Below are positions 54,260 to 63,447 of a stretch of 64,000 bases of DNA, one piece after another. The DNA lies in assembly GCA_015075425.1 (NCBI GenBank), contig JABTUL010000001.1, positions 1,116,001 to 1,180,000 on the forward strand. The letters run 5' to 3'. Made by a program: the position numbers and the translations under genes. Under the pieces are notes generated by a model that made no database searches, was not told the DNA's origin, and was given only the letters and a program-made list of their open reading frames with translations. Origin of the DNA: Spirochaetales bacterium. GTDB taxonomy: Bacteria; Spirochaetota; Leptospiria; Leptospirales; Leptonemataceae. Positions within the stretch are counted from its first letter, which is position 1. Each line of letters opens with the position of its first letter.

Positions 54260-55076
54260 GGCCGAGCTCACTCTTGAAGAATTCCAGCGCTTTGCTGACT
54301 TTGCCTACATTCAGGCATCCATTTCCATCAAGCCCACCAAAGTGACCCTGCTTTCCAATCGGTTGCGCAAGCGCGTTCAGGCACTGGAGCTGGCAAGCTT
54401 TGAAGAATACTATGAATATCTTATGAATCATGGTAAGGAGGAAATATCGCGTTTCCTGGAAGTGATTACCACCAATGAAACTTACTTCTGGCGAACCATT
54501 CAGAACTATGAATTGATTAAAAAATACCTGGTGGCAGATTTGCTCAAGCAGGGTCGCCTGCCGCTCAAGTTCTGGTCTGCCGGTTGCTCAACCGGTGAGG
54601 AGCCCTACAATCTGGCCATGGAGCTTACAGAATCGATGAAGCAGCATGGTGTATTCTCTTTTGAAATCGATGCTTCCGACATTTCAGAAAGAGTGGTGCA
54701 TGTGGCGCGCGAAGGTCGTTACAATGGTAGAAAGATCGAAAAAGTTCCACCGCTTATACTCCGTCGTTATTTCAGAGAAGAGCCGGAGAAACCGGGTTAC
54801 TTTCGAGTTCGCGATGATATCAAAGAAAAAGTACGCTTCCGTGTGGAAAACCTTTTCACTGCCCGCAGGCCTTCTGCCTATGATTGCATTCTTTGCCGCA
54901 ACGTAATGATCTATTTTCAGAGAGTGGACCAGGAAGTCCTGATCCAGACATTTCATCAGAATCTGCGGCCTGGAGGATTCTTGATTATAGGCCATTCGGA
55001 AAGCCTGCACCTCATGCGCCATTCGTTCGAATATGTCTCCTATCCGGAGGGAGTGGTGTATCGCAAGAATGCTTGA
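54249..55076 (+). CDS. cheR: Chemotaxis protein methyltransferase
   Basis: 275 residues. The N-terminal helical domain is followed by a SAM-binding domain: TTNETYFWRTIQNYE, FWSAGCSTGEEPYNLAMEL, DASDISERVVHVAREG and ILCRNVMIYF. It methylates Glu side chains of chemoreceptors. No other che genes (cheB, cheA, cheW) are in the window. ATG start inside the previous gene (11-base overlap); end overlaps the YicC gene by 8 bases. Confidence 0.9.
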   Translation: MTAEAELTLEEFQRFADFAYIQASISIKPTKVTLLSNRLRKRVQALELASFEEYYEYLMNHGKEEISRFLEVITTNETYFWRTIQNYELIKKYLVADLLKQGRLPLKFWSAGCSTGEEPYNLAMELTESMKQHGVFSFEIDASDISERVVHVAREGRYNGRKIEKVPPLILRRYFREEPEKPGYFRVRDDIKEKVRFRVENLFTARRPSAYDCILCRNVMIYFQRVDQEVLIQTFHQNLRPGGFLIIGHSESLHLMRHSFEYVSYPEGVVYRKNA

Positions 55077-55893
55077 AAGTATGACCGGCTCCGCCAGCGC
55101 CCGACTTTCTCGCGGGCAGGATTTCATAAGTATCACATTGCGTTCAACCAATTCGCGTGGGCTGGATCTGATTATCTCCGGTGGCCCGCCAGACCTACAA
55201 AAGCAGACCGGGGAAGCTTTGAGGCGATTTTTCCAGAGGGGCAGAATCGAAGCCAGCATAGAATTGCACGGATCGGAAATACCGGACATTGATGTGCGGC
55301 AACTTTCCCGCTACAAGAAAGCGATTCGAGAGGCCGGCCTTCCGGCCCCGGATGGTCTGGCCACCATGAGTTGGCTCGGGCTTCCGGGAGTGCTGCGCAG
55401 TCGCAAAGAGTCAAAGCAATTTGCGTTGCAGCCCTTTCTCGAGCGAGCCTGTTTGTTGCTGCGCAAATCGCGAATCCGTGAAGGTCGGCAATTGCTTGGA
55501 CTCATGCAGAAACGGATTCTGGAGCTGGGTCGTCTGAAAAAGAAAGTGGTGCAACGCTACCGCTTTTTGCGAGCTAAGGAACCGGAGCGCTGGCAGAAAC
55601 TCTGGGAAAAAACTGCTTCAGCCGATGATCGGCGCGAAATCTTTGAACAATGGTTTGAAAAACAGAATATCCAGGAGGAACTGGATCGACTGGATCTGCA
55701 TCTAAAAGAGATTGCGAATCTGCTGGCCGGGCAGAAAGCTCCAGGCAGAGAGCTGGATTTCTTTTTTCAGGAGCTGTTGCGCGAATTGAATACCATAACC
55801 GCAAAACTCAAGGATTTCACCATCCGTCGCCAGCTTGTGCGCATGAAGGCCGTGACAGACGAACTCAAAGAGCAGGCCCGGAACCTGTGTTAA
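55069..55893 (+). CDS. YicC-family endoribonuclease-like protein
   Basis: 274 residues. The start ESMTGSASARLSRG matches the YicC opening SMTGF; TLRSTNSRGLDLII and the C-terminal DUF1732 block GRELDFFFQELLRELNTITAK complete the family. YicC proteins are RNases that act on structured RNA. The ATG at 55069 gives the canonical opening. It lies beside gmk as in many bacteria, an old conserved pair. Confidence 0.85.
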   Translation: MLESMTGSASARLSRGQDFISITLRSTNSRGLDLIISGGPPDLQKQTGEALRRFFQRGRIEASIELHGSEIPDIDVRQLSRYKKAIREAGLPAPDGLATMSWLGLPGVLRSRKESKQFALQPFLERACLLLRKSRIREGRQLLGLMQKRILELGRLKKKVVQRYRFLRAKEPERWQKLWEKTASADDRREIFEQWFEKQNIQEELDRLDLHLKEIANLLAGQKAPGRELDFFFQELLRELNTITAKLKDFTIRRQLVRMKAVTDELKEQARNLC

Positions 55894-56462
55894 AGCCGCG
55901 CGTTGTGATTATTTCATCGGTTTCCGGCGGCGGAAAGACTTCCATCATTCGTTTGCTGCGGCGCATGCATCCAGAGTTGCACGTGGCCGTGACGGCAACC
56001 AGTCGGGCCCCGCGACCCGGAGAGGAGCACGGAGTAGACTACTTTTTCTTATCAGCTGAGGAGTTTAAGGCCGAGCTGGCATCAGGCGGCTTTCTTGAAC
56101 ACGCTCGCGTTCATGGCAATTACTATGGAGTGCCGCGGCGTCCGGTTGAGGAGCGGCTTTCCAGCGGGCAGTCCGTTATCCTCAATATCGATGTTCAGGG
56201 AATGCGCAGTGTTCGGCAGGCGCTCGGCGACCAGACAATCTCCTTTTTTATCCTGCCACCGGGGCCCAGGGAATGGGAAGAGCGGCTGCGCTCCCGCGGC
56301 ACGGATTCACAGGAGACGATCGAACGGCGGCTGAAAGAAGGGCGCTTCGAGTTATCCTGCGCGGGTGAGTTCGATCATACCGTTCTCAATCGTGTGCTGG
56401 AAGAAGCAGCGGGTGAAATCAGTGCGATTCTTGTGGAAGAGGGTGTGCTGCCCGGCGCATGA
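55887..56462 (+). CDS. gmk: Guanylate kinase
   Basis: 191 residues. Family features: GMP loop TSRAPRPGEEHGVDYFFLS, HGNYYGVPRRPVEE, ILNIDVQGMRSVRQA and the lid-like LRSRGTDSQETIERRL. The P-loop is SVSGGGKT, whose first Gly of GxxGxGK(T/S) is Ser, an uncommon form. It converts GMP to GDP, a step also feeding ppGpp supply. GTG start overlapping YicC by 7 bases; stop overlaps miaA by 4. Confidence 0.9.
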   Translation: MLKPRVVIISSVSGGGKTSIIRLLRRMHPELHVAVTATSRAPRPGEEHGVDYFFLSAEEFKAELASGGFLEHARVHGNYYGVPRRPVEERLSSGQSVILNIDVQGMRSVRQALGDQTISFFILPPGPREWEERLRSRGTDSQETIERRLKEGRFELSCAGEFDHTVLNRVLEEAAGEISAILVEEGVLPGA

Positions 56463-57367
56463 ATGTTCGAGTTCTTTGCGGGCCAACGGCAAGCGGTAAA
56501 ACGCAAATCTCGGCACTGCTTGATCCCGATCGTTATGAAATCATTTCCTGCGATTCACGGCAGCTCTACCGGGGGCTGACCATTGGCAGTGCTCTTCCTC
56601 CCCCGGAGTTGCGCGAACGTTTGCGGCATCATCTGCTTGATTTTCTTCCTCCCGATCAAGAATATTCGGCGGCCCGCTTTGCCACGGAAGCGCGCCAGGC
56701 AATCGAGGATATTGTGGCCCGCGGCAAAGAGCCGGTCATTGTCGGTGGGGCAGGTTTCTATTTGAGGGCTTTGATGTTCGGCATGTTCCCGGCTGTTGCG
56801 GATTCGGTAGAGCGGGAAGTGGCAAGAATGGAGCCAGGGCAGCGACTCGACTACCTGCGCCGGCTGGATCCTCTGGCCCTGCTGGAAAAAGGGGGGCACA
56901 TCCATGAAAATGATGCTTACCGGATTGAAAGGGCCCTGGCACTCACTCTGAGTTCGGGCAAGCGATTCAGCCTGCACTGGCAGGAAGCACGCGAACGCAT
57001 ACAGAAGCGGGATACAGGGAGCATTACCTTTACCGGTTACACGATCGTGTGCAATCCATCAGAACTCCGGCAGCGCATCCAGGAAAGGGCGGCACAGATG
57101 ATAGCGTCCGGCCTTCTGGAAGAAACAAGGATGGTGCGGGAAAAGTACGGAGAATGCGCGGCGTTGCAAACCCTGGGATATCCGCTCGCCTGCCAGGTGC
57201 TCCTGGGAGTGCGCAAGGAAGCGGAATTGCACCATGCCCTGGCAACGGCTCATTACCAGTACGCGCGCCGGCAAGCGATCTGGTTCAAACGCGAAAGCTT
57301 TTGCCTCCTCACGCGCGAAGTTCTTTTTCGGGGCTTTGCGGGGGGGTCTTTTCCCGACAATTTTTAG
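56459..57367 (+). CDS. miaA: tRNA dimethylallyltransferase
   Basis: 302 residues. P-loop CGPTASGKTQISALL, the DSRQLYRGLTIGSA motif and the GGAGFYLRALMFG block with the later helical insert. It adds a dimethylallyl group to A37 of tRNAs that read UNN codons. ATG start overlapping gmk by 4. hfq lies 48 bases downstream, the classical miaA-hfq pair. Confidence 0.93.
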   Translation: MNVRVLCGPTASGKTQISALLDPDRYEIISCDSRQLYRGLTIGSALPPPELRERLRHHLLDFLPPDQEYSAARFATEARQAIEDIVARGKEPVIVGGAGFYLRALMFGMFPAVADSVEREVARMEPGQRLDYLRRLDPLALLEKGGHIHENDAYRIERALALTLSSGKRFSLHWQEARERIQKRDTGSITFTGYTIVCNPSELRQRIQERAAQMIASGLLEETRMVREKYGECAALQTLGYPLACQVLLGVRKEAELHHALATAHYQYARRQAIWFKRESFCLLTREVLFRGFAGGSFPDNF

Positions 57368-57415
57368 GTTGACCCCCAGGAGGTCGGGCGCAGGCTTTCG
57401 GAAAAAAGGTTTTGC

Positions 57416-57649
57416 ATGGCCAGCAGGAATAACATCCAGGATCTCGTGCTCAATGGAGCGCGCAAAGAAAAGATGGATATCACCATCTACCTGACCAATG
57501 GAGTGCCCTTGAAGGGACGGGTCATAAGCTTTGATAACTTTACCGTCGTAATTGAAAATGAGGGAAAGCAAAGTCTGGTCTACAAGCATGCCATCAGTAC
57601 AATCATATTATCCCGGAGTCTGAAGATATCTGAAGACGAAGGCGAATGA
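57416..57649 (+). CDS. hfq: RNA-binding protein Hfq
   Basis: 77 residues. Sm1 [18 protein letters not shown] and Sm2 [10 protein letters not shown] are both canonical; the [14 protein letters not shown]-terminal helix contains the Gln-Asp of the proximal RNA face. The short acidic C-terminus ends EDEGE. It helps small RNAs pair with mRNAs. ATG start; its stop overlaps the next gene. Confidence 0.95.
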   Translation: MASRNNIQDLVLNGARKEKMDITIYLTNGVPLKGRVISFDNFTVVIENEGKQSLVYKHAISTIILSRSLKISEDEGE

Positions 57650-58608
57650 CGGGTAGTTTATTTCGTTCTTTTTTCTGGGCTGTAATTCTGGCCAGTGCGA
57701 TCGCCTGGGTTTACCTGGGAATTGTAATTTCTCCAGCCAGAGAAGCTATTCTTATTGAAGACAGCGTACTTGGCCTGAGTCCCGAAGTCGTACGCTCCGG
57801 TGAATGGCGCTTTGTACCGGAGCGGGCCTTTCCTGATCGCATTCTGTTGCACCGGGTGTACACCGGACGCCGCAATCTACATTTTCATTTCAAAGCACCG
57901 GCAGGTCAGACGGAATTTCTTGCTCTCGATGACACTTTTCAGGTGCAGATTCAGCTGGAACTTGCCTTTGGTCTGATTCCGGATCGACTCACGCAACTGT
58001 TTGTGGCCCTCGGATCTGATGGTTTCGGCAATTTAGATTTGTTTATAGAGAGCCGCTTGCAACATTTGCTGGAAAAAGAACTGGCCTCTCGCTTTGACAC
58101 GCCCGCAGACCTGGAGGATCTGGGTGAGGACCTGGAGGCTTTCCTTCTGAGCGCAGAGTGTTTGCGTCTGTTCAACGGAGTTCTGAGTCCCTACGGTATA
58201 GAAATGGAGGAAGTATTCATAAAAAAAATGTATGTTCCGCCCGCAGATAGCTACCGGAGAGCCCTGGCCCGCAGCGATGAAATCATTGATTCGCGCTTAC
58301 GTCAGGCACAGGCCGCCAGTGAAGATCTGATGCGCTCCCGGGTCGCGGGCAAGAAAGATGAATACTACTTTGCGCGACTGGAGAAAATGGGCGGGCTTTT
58401 GCGTAGATTTCCCGAATTGCGTGAGTATCTGGCAATTGATAAACTATCCGAGCAGGTAGATGTCATGGTGGTTCCTTATGATCGCTGGAGCGGCGAACGA
58501 CAGAAACCTCCGCTGCCGGAAAAAGCTGAAGCTACTCCGCCGGAGCGTCGTAGAGTGCTGCCGGAATTTGGTTTGCCGGGCGGGTTTCGCGACCTGACTC
58601 CTCCCTGA
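57646..58608 (+). CDS. SPFH/HflK-like membrane protein (tentative)
   Basis: 320 residues with one N-terminal membrane helix ([20 protein letters not shown]) and a periplasmic SPFH/Band-7-like body: a beta domain ([20 protein letters not shown], strand-rich), a helix with alternating charges ([12 protein letters not shown]) and a terminal segment VDVMVVPYD. In E. coli hflK/hflC follow miaA-hfq-hflX, so position and fold both suggest an Hfl-like partner of FtsH. Sequence match is weak and hflX is missing. Confidence 0.5.
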   Translation: MTGSLFRSFFWAVILASAIAWVYLGIVISPAREAILIEDSVLGLSPEVVRSGEWRFVPERAFPDRILLHRVYTGRRNLHFHFKAPAGQTEFLALDDTFQVQIQLELAFGLIPDRLTQLFVALGSDGFGNLDLFIESRLQHLLEKELASRFDTPADLEDLGEDLEAFLLSAECLRLFNGVLSPYGIEMEEVFIKKMYVPPADSYRRALARSDEIIDSRLRQAQAASEDLMRSRVAGKKDEYYFARLEKMGGLLRRFPELREYLAIDKLSEQVDVMVVPYDRWSGERQKPPLPEKAEATPPERRRVLPEFGLPGGFRDLTPP

Positions 58609-58617
58609 GATTGACAG

Positions 58618-59682
58618 GTGGGCTCCGCTTCCAAACCTGCCCCGGTGAAACCGTACGTTTTGATTATGGCCGGCGGAAAGGGAGAACGTTTCTGGCCGCG
58701 TTCCACTAAGGCTTTTCCTAAACAATTACATAAAATCTATTCCAATAAAACGCTACTTCAAGAAACGATAGATCGGGCCCTGACCTTCACAGAGGCCAGC
58801 CGTATATACATTGGCTGCAGTCCAGAACTCAAGGATGCTATACGCAAGACGCATGATGTTCCGGCCGGACAGTTTGTACTCGAGCCAGTAGGCCGCAATA
58901 CCGCCCCCATCATAGCTCTGGCCGCTCTATTTTTTGCAGAACTGGATAAAGATAGCATGATGGTTGTTCTGTCAGCCGATCACTTTATCCAGACCCATGC
59001 GGAATTCGCATCTACGATACAGGCGGCCATGGAACTGGCCTTAAAGGACCGTCTGGTAACGATTGGAGTGCGGCCCGTACGACCGGAAACAGGATATGGT
59101 TACATCAAAAAGGGCGAACCGCTCAGTCCCGGATTTGCCATTGAGGCCTTTGTGGAAAAGCCGGATCGGGAGCGCGCCACGGCGTATCTGGCTGACGGGA
59201 ACTATTACTGGAATTCGGGAATTTTCATCTGGAAGACAGCCCGCATTCTATCGGAGTTTGACGAGCATGCAGCATCGATTTCTGCACCGTTGCGCGCCCA
59301 TTTTCCCGAAATTGACCCGGTATTCCCGGAGCTGCCGTCTCTGCCCGTTGACATTTCCATCATGGAAAAGAGCAAACGGGTGGCAATGGTGGAAGCCAGG
59401 TTCGTCTGGGATGACGTGGGTAGCTGGAGAGCTCTGCGCCGGGTAGCGCCGGCGGATTCAGAGAAGAATGTTTCTGTTGGTCTGACCCGGGTTGTGGCTC
59501 TCTCGGCCACGGAAAATACAGTCGTGAGTGACCGCAGACTGGTCGCTCTTCTGGGAACACGGGGTCTCGTGATTGTGGATAGCGGTGAGACCCTCTTTGT
59601 GGCCGCAGAAGAGCATCTGGACTCGATTAAAGATTTGCTGGGCCGATTGCGTGAAAATCCGTCTTTACAGGATTGCCTTTAA
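58618..59682 (+). CDS. manC: Mannose-1-phosphate guanylyltransferase
   Basis: 354 residues of the single-domain GTP-type enzyme. VLIMAGGKGERFWPRST is the nucleotide loop; FVLEPVGRNTAPIIALA, VVLSADHFI, TGYGYIKKGEP and VEKPDRERA complete the pattern; a late WDDVGSWRALRRV is typical. It makes GDP-mannose for glycans. No phosphomannose isomerase domain. GTG start. Confidence 0.9.
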   Translation: MGSASKPAPVKPYVLIMAGGKGERFWPRSTKAFPKQLHKIYSNKTLLQETIDRALTFTEASRIYIGCSPELKDAIRKTHDVPAGQFVLEPVGRNTAPIIALAALFFAELDKDSMMVVLSADHFIQTHAEFASTIQAAMELALKDRLVTIGVRPVRPETGYGYIKKGEPLSPGFAIEAFVEKPDRERATAYLADGNYYWNSGIFIWKTARILSEFDEHAASISAPLRAHFPEIDPVFPELPSLPVDISIMEKSKRVAMVEARFVWDDVGSWRALRRVAPADSEKNVSVGLTRVVALSATENTVVSDRRLVALLGTRGLVIVDSGETLFVAAEEHLDSIKDLLGRLRENPSLQDCL

Positions 59683-59727
59683 CAGAAGTCTGACTGTTCA
59701 AAAGCACAGGCTGAATAAAGGAGTGCT

Positions 59728-59760
59728 ATGATTACAGGAGAGTTCTATGCCGTCCGGTAG
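59728..59760 (+). CDS. Possible 10-codon leader ORF
   Basis: An ATG here has its own AAGGAG ribosome site seven bases upstream and encodes MITGEFYAVR followed by a TAG. The stop lies inside the start region of the next small gene, whose ribosome site (AGGAG) is within this ORF. Such overlap suggests translational coupling or ribosome-dependent control. It is short, so chance cannot be excluded. Confidence 0.35.
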   Translation: MITGEFYAVR

Positions 59761-59842
59761 AAAACGGAAGCGTCGTAAAATACGTACCCACAAACGCAAA
59801 AAGAAGCGTCGCGCCAATCGGCATAAGAAAAAGCTCAAATAG
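59747..59842 (+). CDS. Tiny basic protein of the AURKAIP1/COX24 (mS38 C-terminal) type
   Basis: 31 residues, almost all Lys and Arg (opening MPSGRKRKRRKIRTHKRKKK). The MPSGxKRKRxKxxTHKRKKR pattern is that of the bacterial AURKAIP1/COX24-domain mini-protein, related to mitochondrial ribosomal protein mS38. It probably binds rRNA. The ATG has AGGAG upstream and begins exactly where the family does. It sits between two unrelated genes and overlaps a leader ORF in another frame. Too short for usual gene finders. Confidence 0.78.
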   Translation: MPSGRKRKRRKIRTHKRKKKRRANRHKKKLK

Positions 59843-59894
59843 CTCCTGACCTGTCTGAATTCACTCTCACCCCCGGCCGAAAATAGGGGTGAGC

Positions 59895-60569
59895 ATGCCT
59901 GCAGAAAACGCCAATAAGCTCCTGCTTGTTCTCCTGGCCCTTCTTGTGGGCTTCGTGTTTATGGATATGCAGGCCCGCAACCGCAAAGCGCCGGCCTCGA
60001 CTCCGGCTGTGGATCTGGAAAAGCACATTGCGCCGGTCCCTCTCGTGAAGGTTCGGCCGGTCAATCTGGATCGGGGCGTACCACCGCAGATTGTGCAAGG
60101 TGCACTGCTCAAGGACGCCCAGGAAAAGCCGCCGGCTGTTACTCTTTATTACATTCGTTTCAAACCCGGACAGATCAAGACCTATGAAACAGAGCTTGTG
60201 CGCCTCGAGCGTGAACTCGGTGAGAAGCCAGGCCCCGATCTCATGGGGATTATAGAAATGCTGCGCCAGGGTCCTCTGCCTACCGAACGCGGGCTCATTT
60301 CCGCCTTTGATGAGCGGACGCAGGTTCTTTCTGCCCGCAAGGAAGGAAGCTGTGCTCTCCTGGAAGTGGACAGCACCCTGGGAAGACTCGGTAACCATGT
60401 GATTCGGGACCGTCTGGATCAGATTGTTTTCACACTGACGGAACTGGAAGGCATTGATTGCGTCCGTTTTTATGCCGATGGAGTGCCTCTTACCCGTCTG
60501 GGGCAGGGGTATGACATTTCGGCCACGCTATCCCGTTCCTCCCGGGAAGTGCATACCTACCGCAAATAA
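59895..60569 (+). CDS. Exported GerMN-domain protein
   Basis: About 224 residues: one N-terminal membrane helix (LLLVLLALLVGFVFM) and a GerMN-type domain (VTLYYIRF, IEMLRQGPLPTERGLISAF and the VRFYADGVPL strand). GerMN domains occur in spore germination and cell-wall proteins. In a non-sporulating spirochaete it is likely an envelope protein. The ATG at 59895 has AGGGG upstream; GTG at 59889 is also possible. Confidence 0.72.
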   Translation: MPAENANKLLLVLLALLVGFVFMDMQARNRKAPASTPAVDLEKHIAPVPLVKVRPVNLDRGVPPQIVQGALLKDAQEKPPAVTLYYIRFKPGQIKTYETELVRLERELGEKPGPDLMGIIEMLRQGPLPTERGLISAFDERTQVLSARKEGSCALLEVDSTLGRLGNHVIRDRLDQIVFTLTELEGIDCVRFYADGVPLTRLGQGYDISATLSRSSREVHTYRK

Positions 60570-60605
60570 TTTTCAGCCTGCGCTCGATTTGCCGATCAAA
60601 CAACT

Positions 60606-61217
60606 ATGAGTGCGGCCATTCTTTCCAAAACCTGGGATCAGCATTACGACCGCAGCCGTTCTGTGCTTTCCTGTCCCGACGAGAATCTGGTGCGCATTCT
60701 GGCCACCAGCGGTCGCAGTGGAGCCCTGCTTGATTTTGGCAGCGGCAGCGGTCGGCATCTGCCCCTCTTTCTGGCAGCGGGCTTTGCTCCCATCGTAGCC
60801 ACGGATATCAGTGAGCGATCCCGCCGGATGGTGGTTGAGCGCTTTGGCGATAGCCCGGTCAGCACCATAGCGCCTGATGAACTTTCCGGCTATGGCGATG
60901 GATCTTTCAGTGTTATTGTTGCCTGGGGGGTGCTGCATTACAACTCCAGGGATGAGGCTCGACAGTTGCTGCAAATGTTTCATCGCCTCCTGCAAAGCGG
61001 TGGAATTCTCATCGGGACGCTGCGTTCCGATCGCGATACCCATCTGCAAAGCAATGCCGATCTTCCGGGTATATCTGTCGAATACTATGGGAAGGACGCT
61101 GCTCGATCTCTCCTCGGTGTTTTTGCGGAGAGTGAAATCGGGCATATGGAGCGCACTCTTCTGGGGGATACAACTCAGATCATTGCCCACTGGTTTTTCC
61201 GTTGCCGGCGCCCGTGA
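60606..61217 (+). CDS. SAM-dependent methyltransferase (class I)
   Basis: 203 residues. LLDFGSGSGRHLPLFLAAG is motif I, PIVATDIS motif II, FSVIVAWGVLHY motif IV. Substrate unknown. It is coupled to the next methyltransferase by a 4-base overlap (GTGA). Confidence 0.83.
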   Translation: MSAAILSKTWDQHYDRSRSVLSCPDENLVRILATSGRSGALLDFGSGSGRHLPLFLAAGFAPIVATDISERSRRMVVERFGDSPVSTIAPDELSGYGDGSFSVIVAWGVLHYNSRDEARQLLQMFHRLLQSGGILIGTLRSDRDTHLQSNADLPGISVEYYGKDAARSLLGVFAESEIGHMERTLLGDTTQIIAHWFFRCRRP

Positions 61218-62065
61218 CGCTCAGCTGTCCGGTTTGCCGGAGCCCGTTTGAGAAGCTGTACACTATTGATCGTTTTGCTATTCCCATATCCATATTGCGC
61301 TGTCCTTCCTGCGGCCTGCAGCGTCAGGAGACTTTTCCGGTTCTGGAAGATCTCTATACAGAAGCCTACTATCAGGGTAAAAATGAGTATTCCTATCGCG
61401 ATGAACGAGAAACAGAAAGATATGACCGTTTTGTCTGGCGCGCAAGACTGAGGACGATGGGAAAGTACAAACCGGCACCGGCGCGCCTGCTGGATGTGGG
61501 CTGTGCCTTTGGCGGCTTTTTGAGTGAAGCGCGCGCGGCGGGCTATGATGTGGAAGGTCTGGATTTTTCCCCGTTTGCCGCAAAGAGCGCCGCCGCGAAA
61601 GGGCTTCCTGTGCGCCAGGGAGCTTTTGGTCCAGGACTTTTTGCGGATGCTTCTTTTGACGTCATCAGTTTGATCGAAGTGGTGGAACACTTAAGCGATC
61701 CCCTTTCCTTTGCCCGCTCTTTGTTTGATTATCTGCGTCCCGGCGGCCTGGCCGTCATTCAGACAGCCAACTTTCTGGGTCGGCAGGCCAGGCGGGCCGG
61801 ACCGGACTATCACTACTATTTGCCAGGACATTTGTTTTACTATTCGAGCCAGAACTTAAAAGAGCTGCTCAGGCAGGCTGGCTTTGAGCGATTTGTGCTG
61901 TATCGTCCGGTGGATTTTGGTTTGTGGCCCAAGATGCGCAAGGCTGCGGGTACCACGCCTCTGTGGGCCTGGCCGCGCATAGCTCTGTACCATCTCAAGT
62001 CAAAGATTGCTCTGGGCGAATGGGCCTTAACCTCATCCATGGTTCTTTATGCTTTCAAAAAGTGA
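61214..62065 (+). CDS. Zinc-ribbon methyltransferase
   Basis: About 283 residues. N-terminal CPVC (residues 5-8) and CPSC (about 30-33) form a zinc ribbon, followed by a Rossmann SAM domain (LLDVGCAFGGFLSEARAAGY, VISLIEVVEHLSDP). This arrangement occurs in sugar and small-molecule methyltransferases of glycan clusters. The nearby manC may hint at a glycan role. GTG at 61214 chosen; a TTG at 61202 is also open. Confidence 0.8.
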   Translation: MTLSCPVCRSPFEKLYTIDRFAIPISILRCPSCGLQRQETFPVLEDLYTEAYYQGKNEYSYRDERETERYDRFVWRARLRTMGKYKPAPARLLDVGCAFGGFLSEARAAGYDVEGLDFSPFAAKSAAAKGLPVRQGAFGPGLFADASFDVISLIEVVEHLSDPLSFARSLFDYLRPGGLAVIQTANFLGRQARRAGPDYHYYLPGHLFYYSSQNLKELLRQAGFERFVLYRPVDFGLWPKMRKAAGTTPLWAWPRIALYHLKSKIALGEWALTSSMVLYAFKK

Positions 62066-62100
62066 TTTGACCGGCTCCTGCATCTCATGAGCTTAAGCTT

Positions 62101-63447
62101 ATGAAACGCTCCGATTTTGGTCCTGATTTTGTCTGGGGAACGGCCACAGCTTCCTACCAGATTGAAGGAGCCTGGCAGGCAGATGGTAAGTCGCCGTCCA
62201 TCTGGGACAGCTTCAGTCATACTGCGGGAAAAATCAAAACCGCAGAAACAGGAGATCGTGCCTGTGAATTCTATACGCGCTATGAAGAAGACCTGGATCT
62301 CATGCGCTCCCTGCATCTACCCCATTTCCGTTTTTCCACAGCCTGGACCCGTATCCTGCCGGACGGCCACGGCCGGGTGAACCAGGCAGGCATTGATTAT
62401 TACAACCGTCTCATCGATGCCTGTTTGACACGGGGCATTGAACCCTGGCTGACCGCCTACCACTGGGATCTACCGCAAGTGTTACAGGATCGCGGTGGCT
62501 GGAAGAAACGCAGCATCCTTGAGCCCTTTGAAGAATACCTCTCTGTGCTGGCCCGTTACTTTGGGGATCGAGTAAAGAACTGGATGGTTTTCAATGAACC
62601 GATGGCCTTTACCGGGCTCGGTTATTTTGCCGGCGTGCATGCTCCGGGCCTCTGGGGTCCCTGGAATTTTTTTCCGGCCGTGGCCCATGTGGCTCTCGCT
62701 CAGGGGCGGGGGGGGCGTTTGCTCAAGAATTTACTGCCGCAGGCTCAAATCGGGACAACCTTTTCCAATAGCTGGATTGATCCGGCCTCCGATGGCTGGC
62801 TCGATCAGCAGGCTGCCCTTCGTCTGCATGCGGTAATGAATCGGCTGTACCTTGAACCGCTTCTGGGGCTTGGTTTTCCCAACGATGATGTCTGGCTCAA
62901 GCCCTGGATTGATTTTCATCTGAAATCCGGTGATGAAAAAGATATGGTTTTTGATTATGATTTTATAGGAGTGCAGCTCTATACCCGGGAAAAGGCGCGC
63001 TTTTCTGCGCTTACTCCCCTTGTGTGGGCTGATATTCATAAGGCCTCTTTGCGCGGGGTGAAGCATACAGAGATGGACTGGGAGGTTTATCCACAGGCCA
63101 TCTACAATATACTTAAATTTTATCACTCTTATGGCAAGATTAAGAAAATCATCGTCACGGAAAATGGAGCGGCCTTCCCGGATTCCGTGGTGAACGGTCG
63201 GGTGCATGACGCGGACCGCACGGCCTATTTGAAAGAATACATGGGTCAGATTTTACGGGCGCGTCAGGAAGGTGTCCCTGTCGAAGGCTATATGATCTGG
63301 AGCTTTATGGATAACTTTGAATGGGCAGAAGGCTTCCGGCCGCGCTTTGGTCTGGTTCACGTGGACTTTGACAGTCAGAAGAGAACGGTCAAGGACAGCG
63401 GTCTGTGGTTTTCTGATTTTCTGTCCGGCAGAAATGCGAACGTTTAG
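62101..63447 (+). CDS. Family 1 glycosidase (beta-glucosidase type)
   Basis: 448 residues. GH1 pattern: FVWGTATASYQIEGAW opening, WMVFNEPMAF (acid/base Glu), IIVTENGAAFPD (nucleophile Glu) and WSFMDNFEWAEGF end. No signal peptide, so cytoplasmic. Probably hydrolyses beta-glucosides or phospho-sugars; the phospho-binding residues are not clear. ATG start. Convergent with the next gene, overlapping by 4 bases. Confidence 0.92.
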   Translation: MKRSDFGPDFVWGTATASYQIEGAWQADGKSPSIWDSFSHTAGKIKTAETGDRACEFYTRYEEDLDLMRSLHLPHFRFSTAWTRILPDGHGRVNQAGIDYYNRLIDACLTRGIEPWLTAYHWDLPQVLQDRGGWKKRSILEPFEEYLSVLARYFGDRVKNWMVFNEPMAFTGLGYFAGVHAPGLWGPWNFFPAVAHVALAQGRGGRLLKNLLPQAQIGTTFSNSWIDPASDGWLDQQAALRLHAVMNRLYLEPLLGLGFPNDDVWLKPWIDFHLKSGDEKDMVFDYDFIGVQLYTREKARFSALTPLVWADIHKASLRGVKHTEMDWEVYPQAIYNILKFYHSYGKIKKIIVTENGAAFPDSVVNGRVHDADRTAYLKEYMGQILRARQEGVPVEGYMIWSFMDNFEWAEGFRPRFGLVHVDFDSQKRTVKDSGLWFSDFLSGRNANV

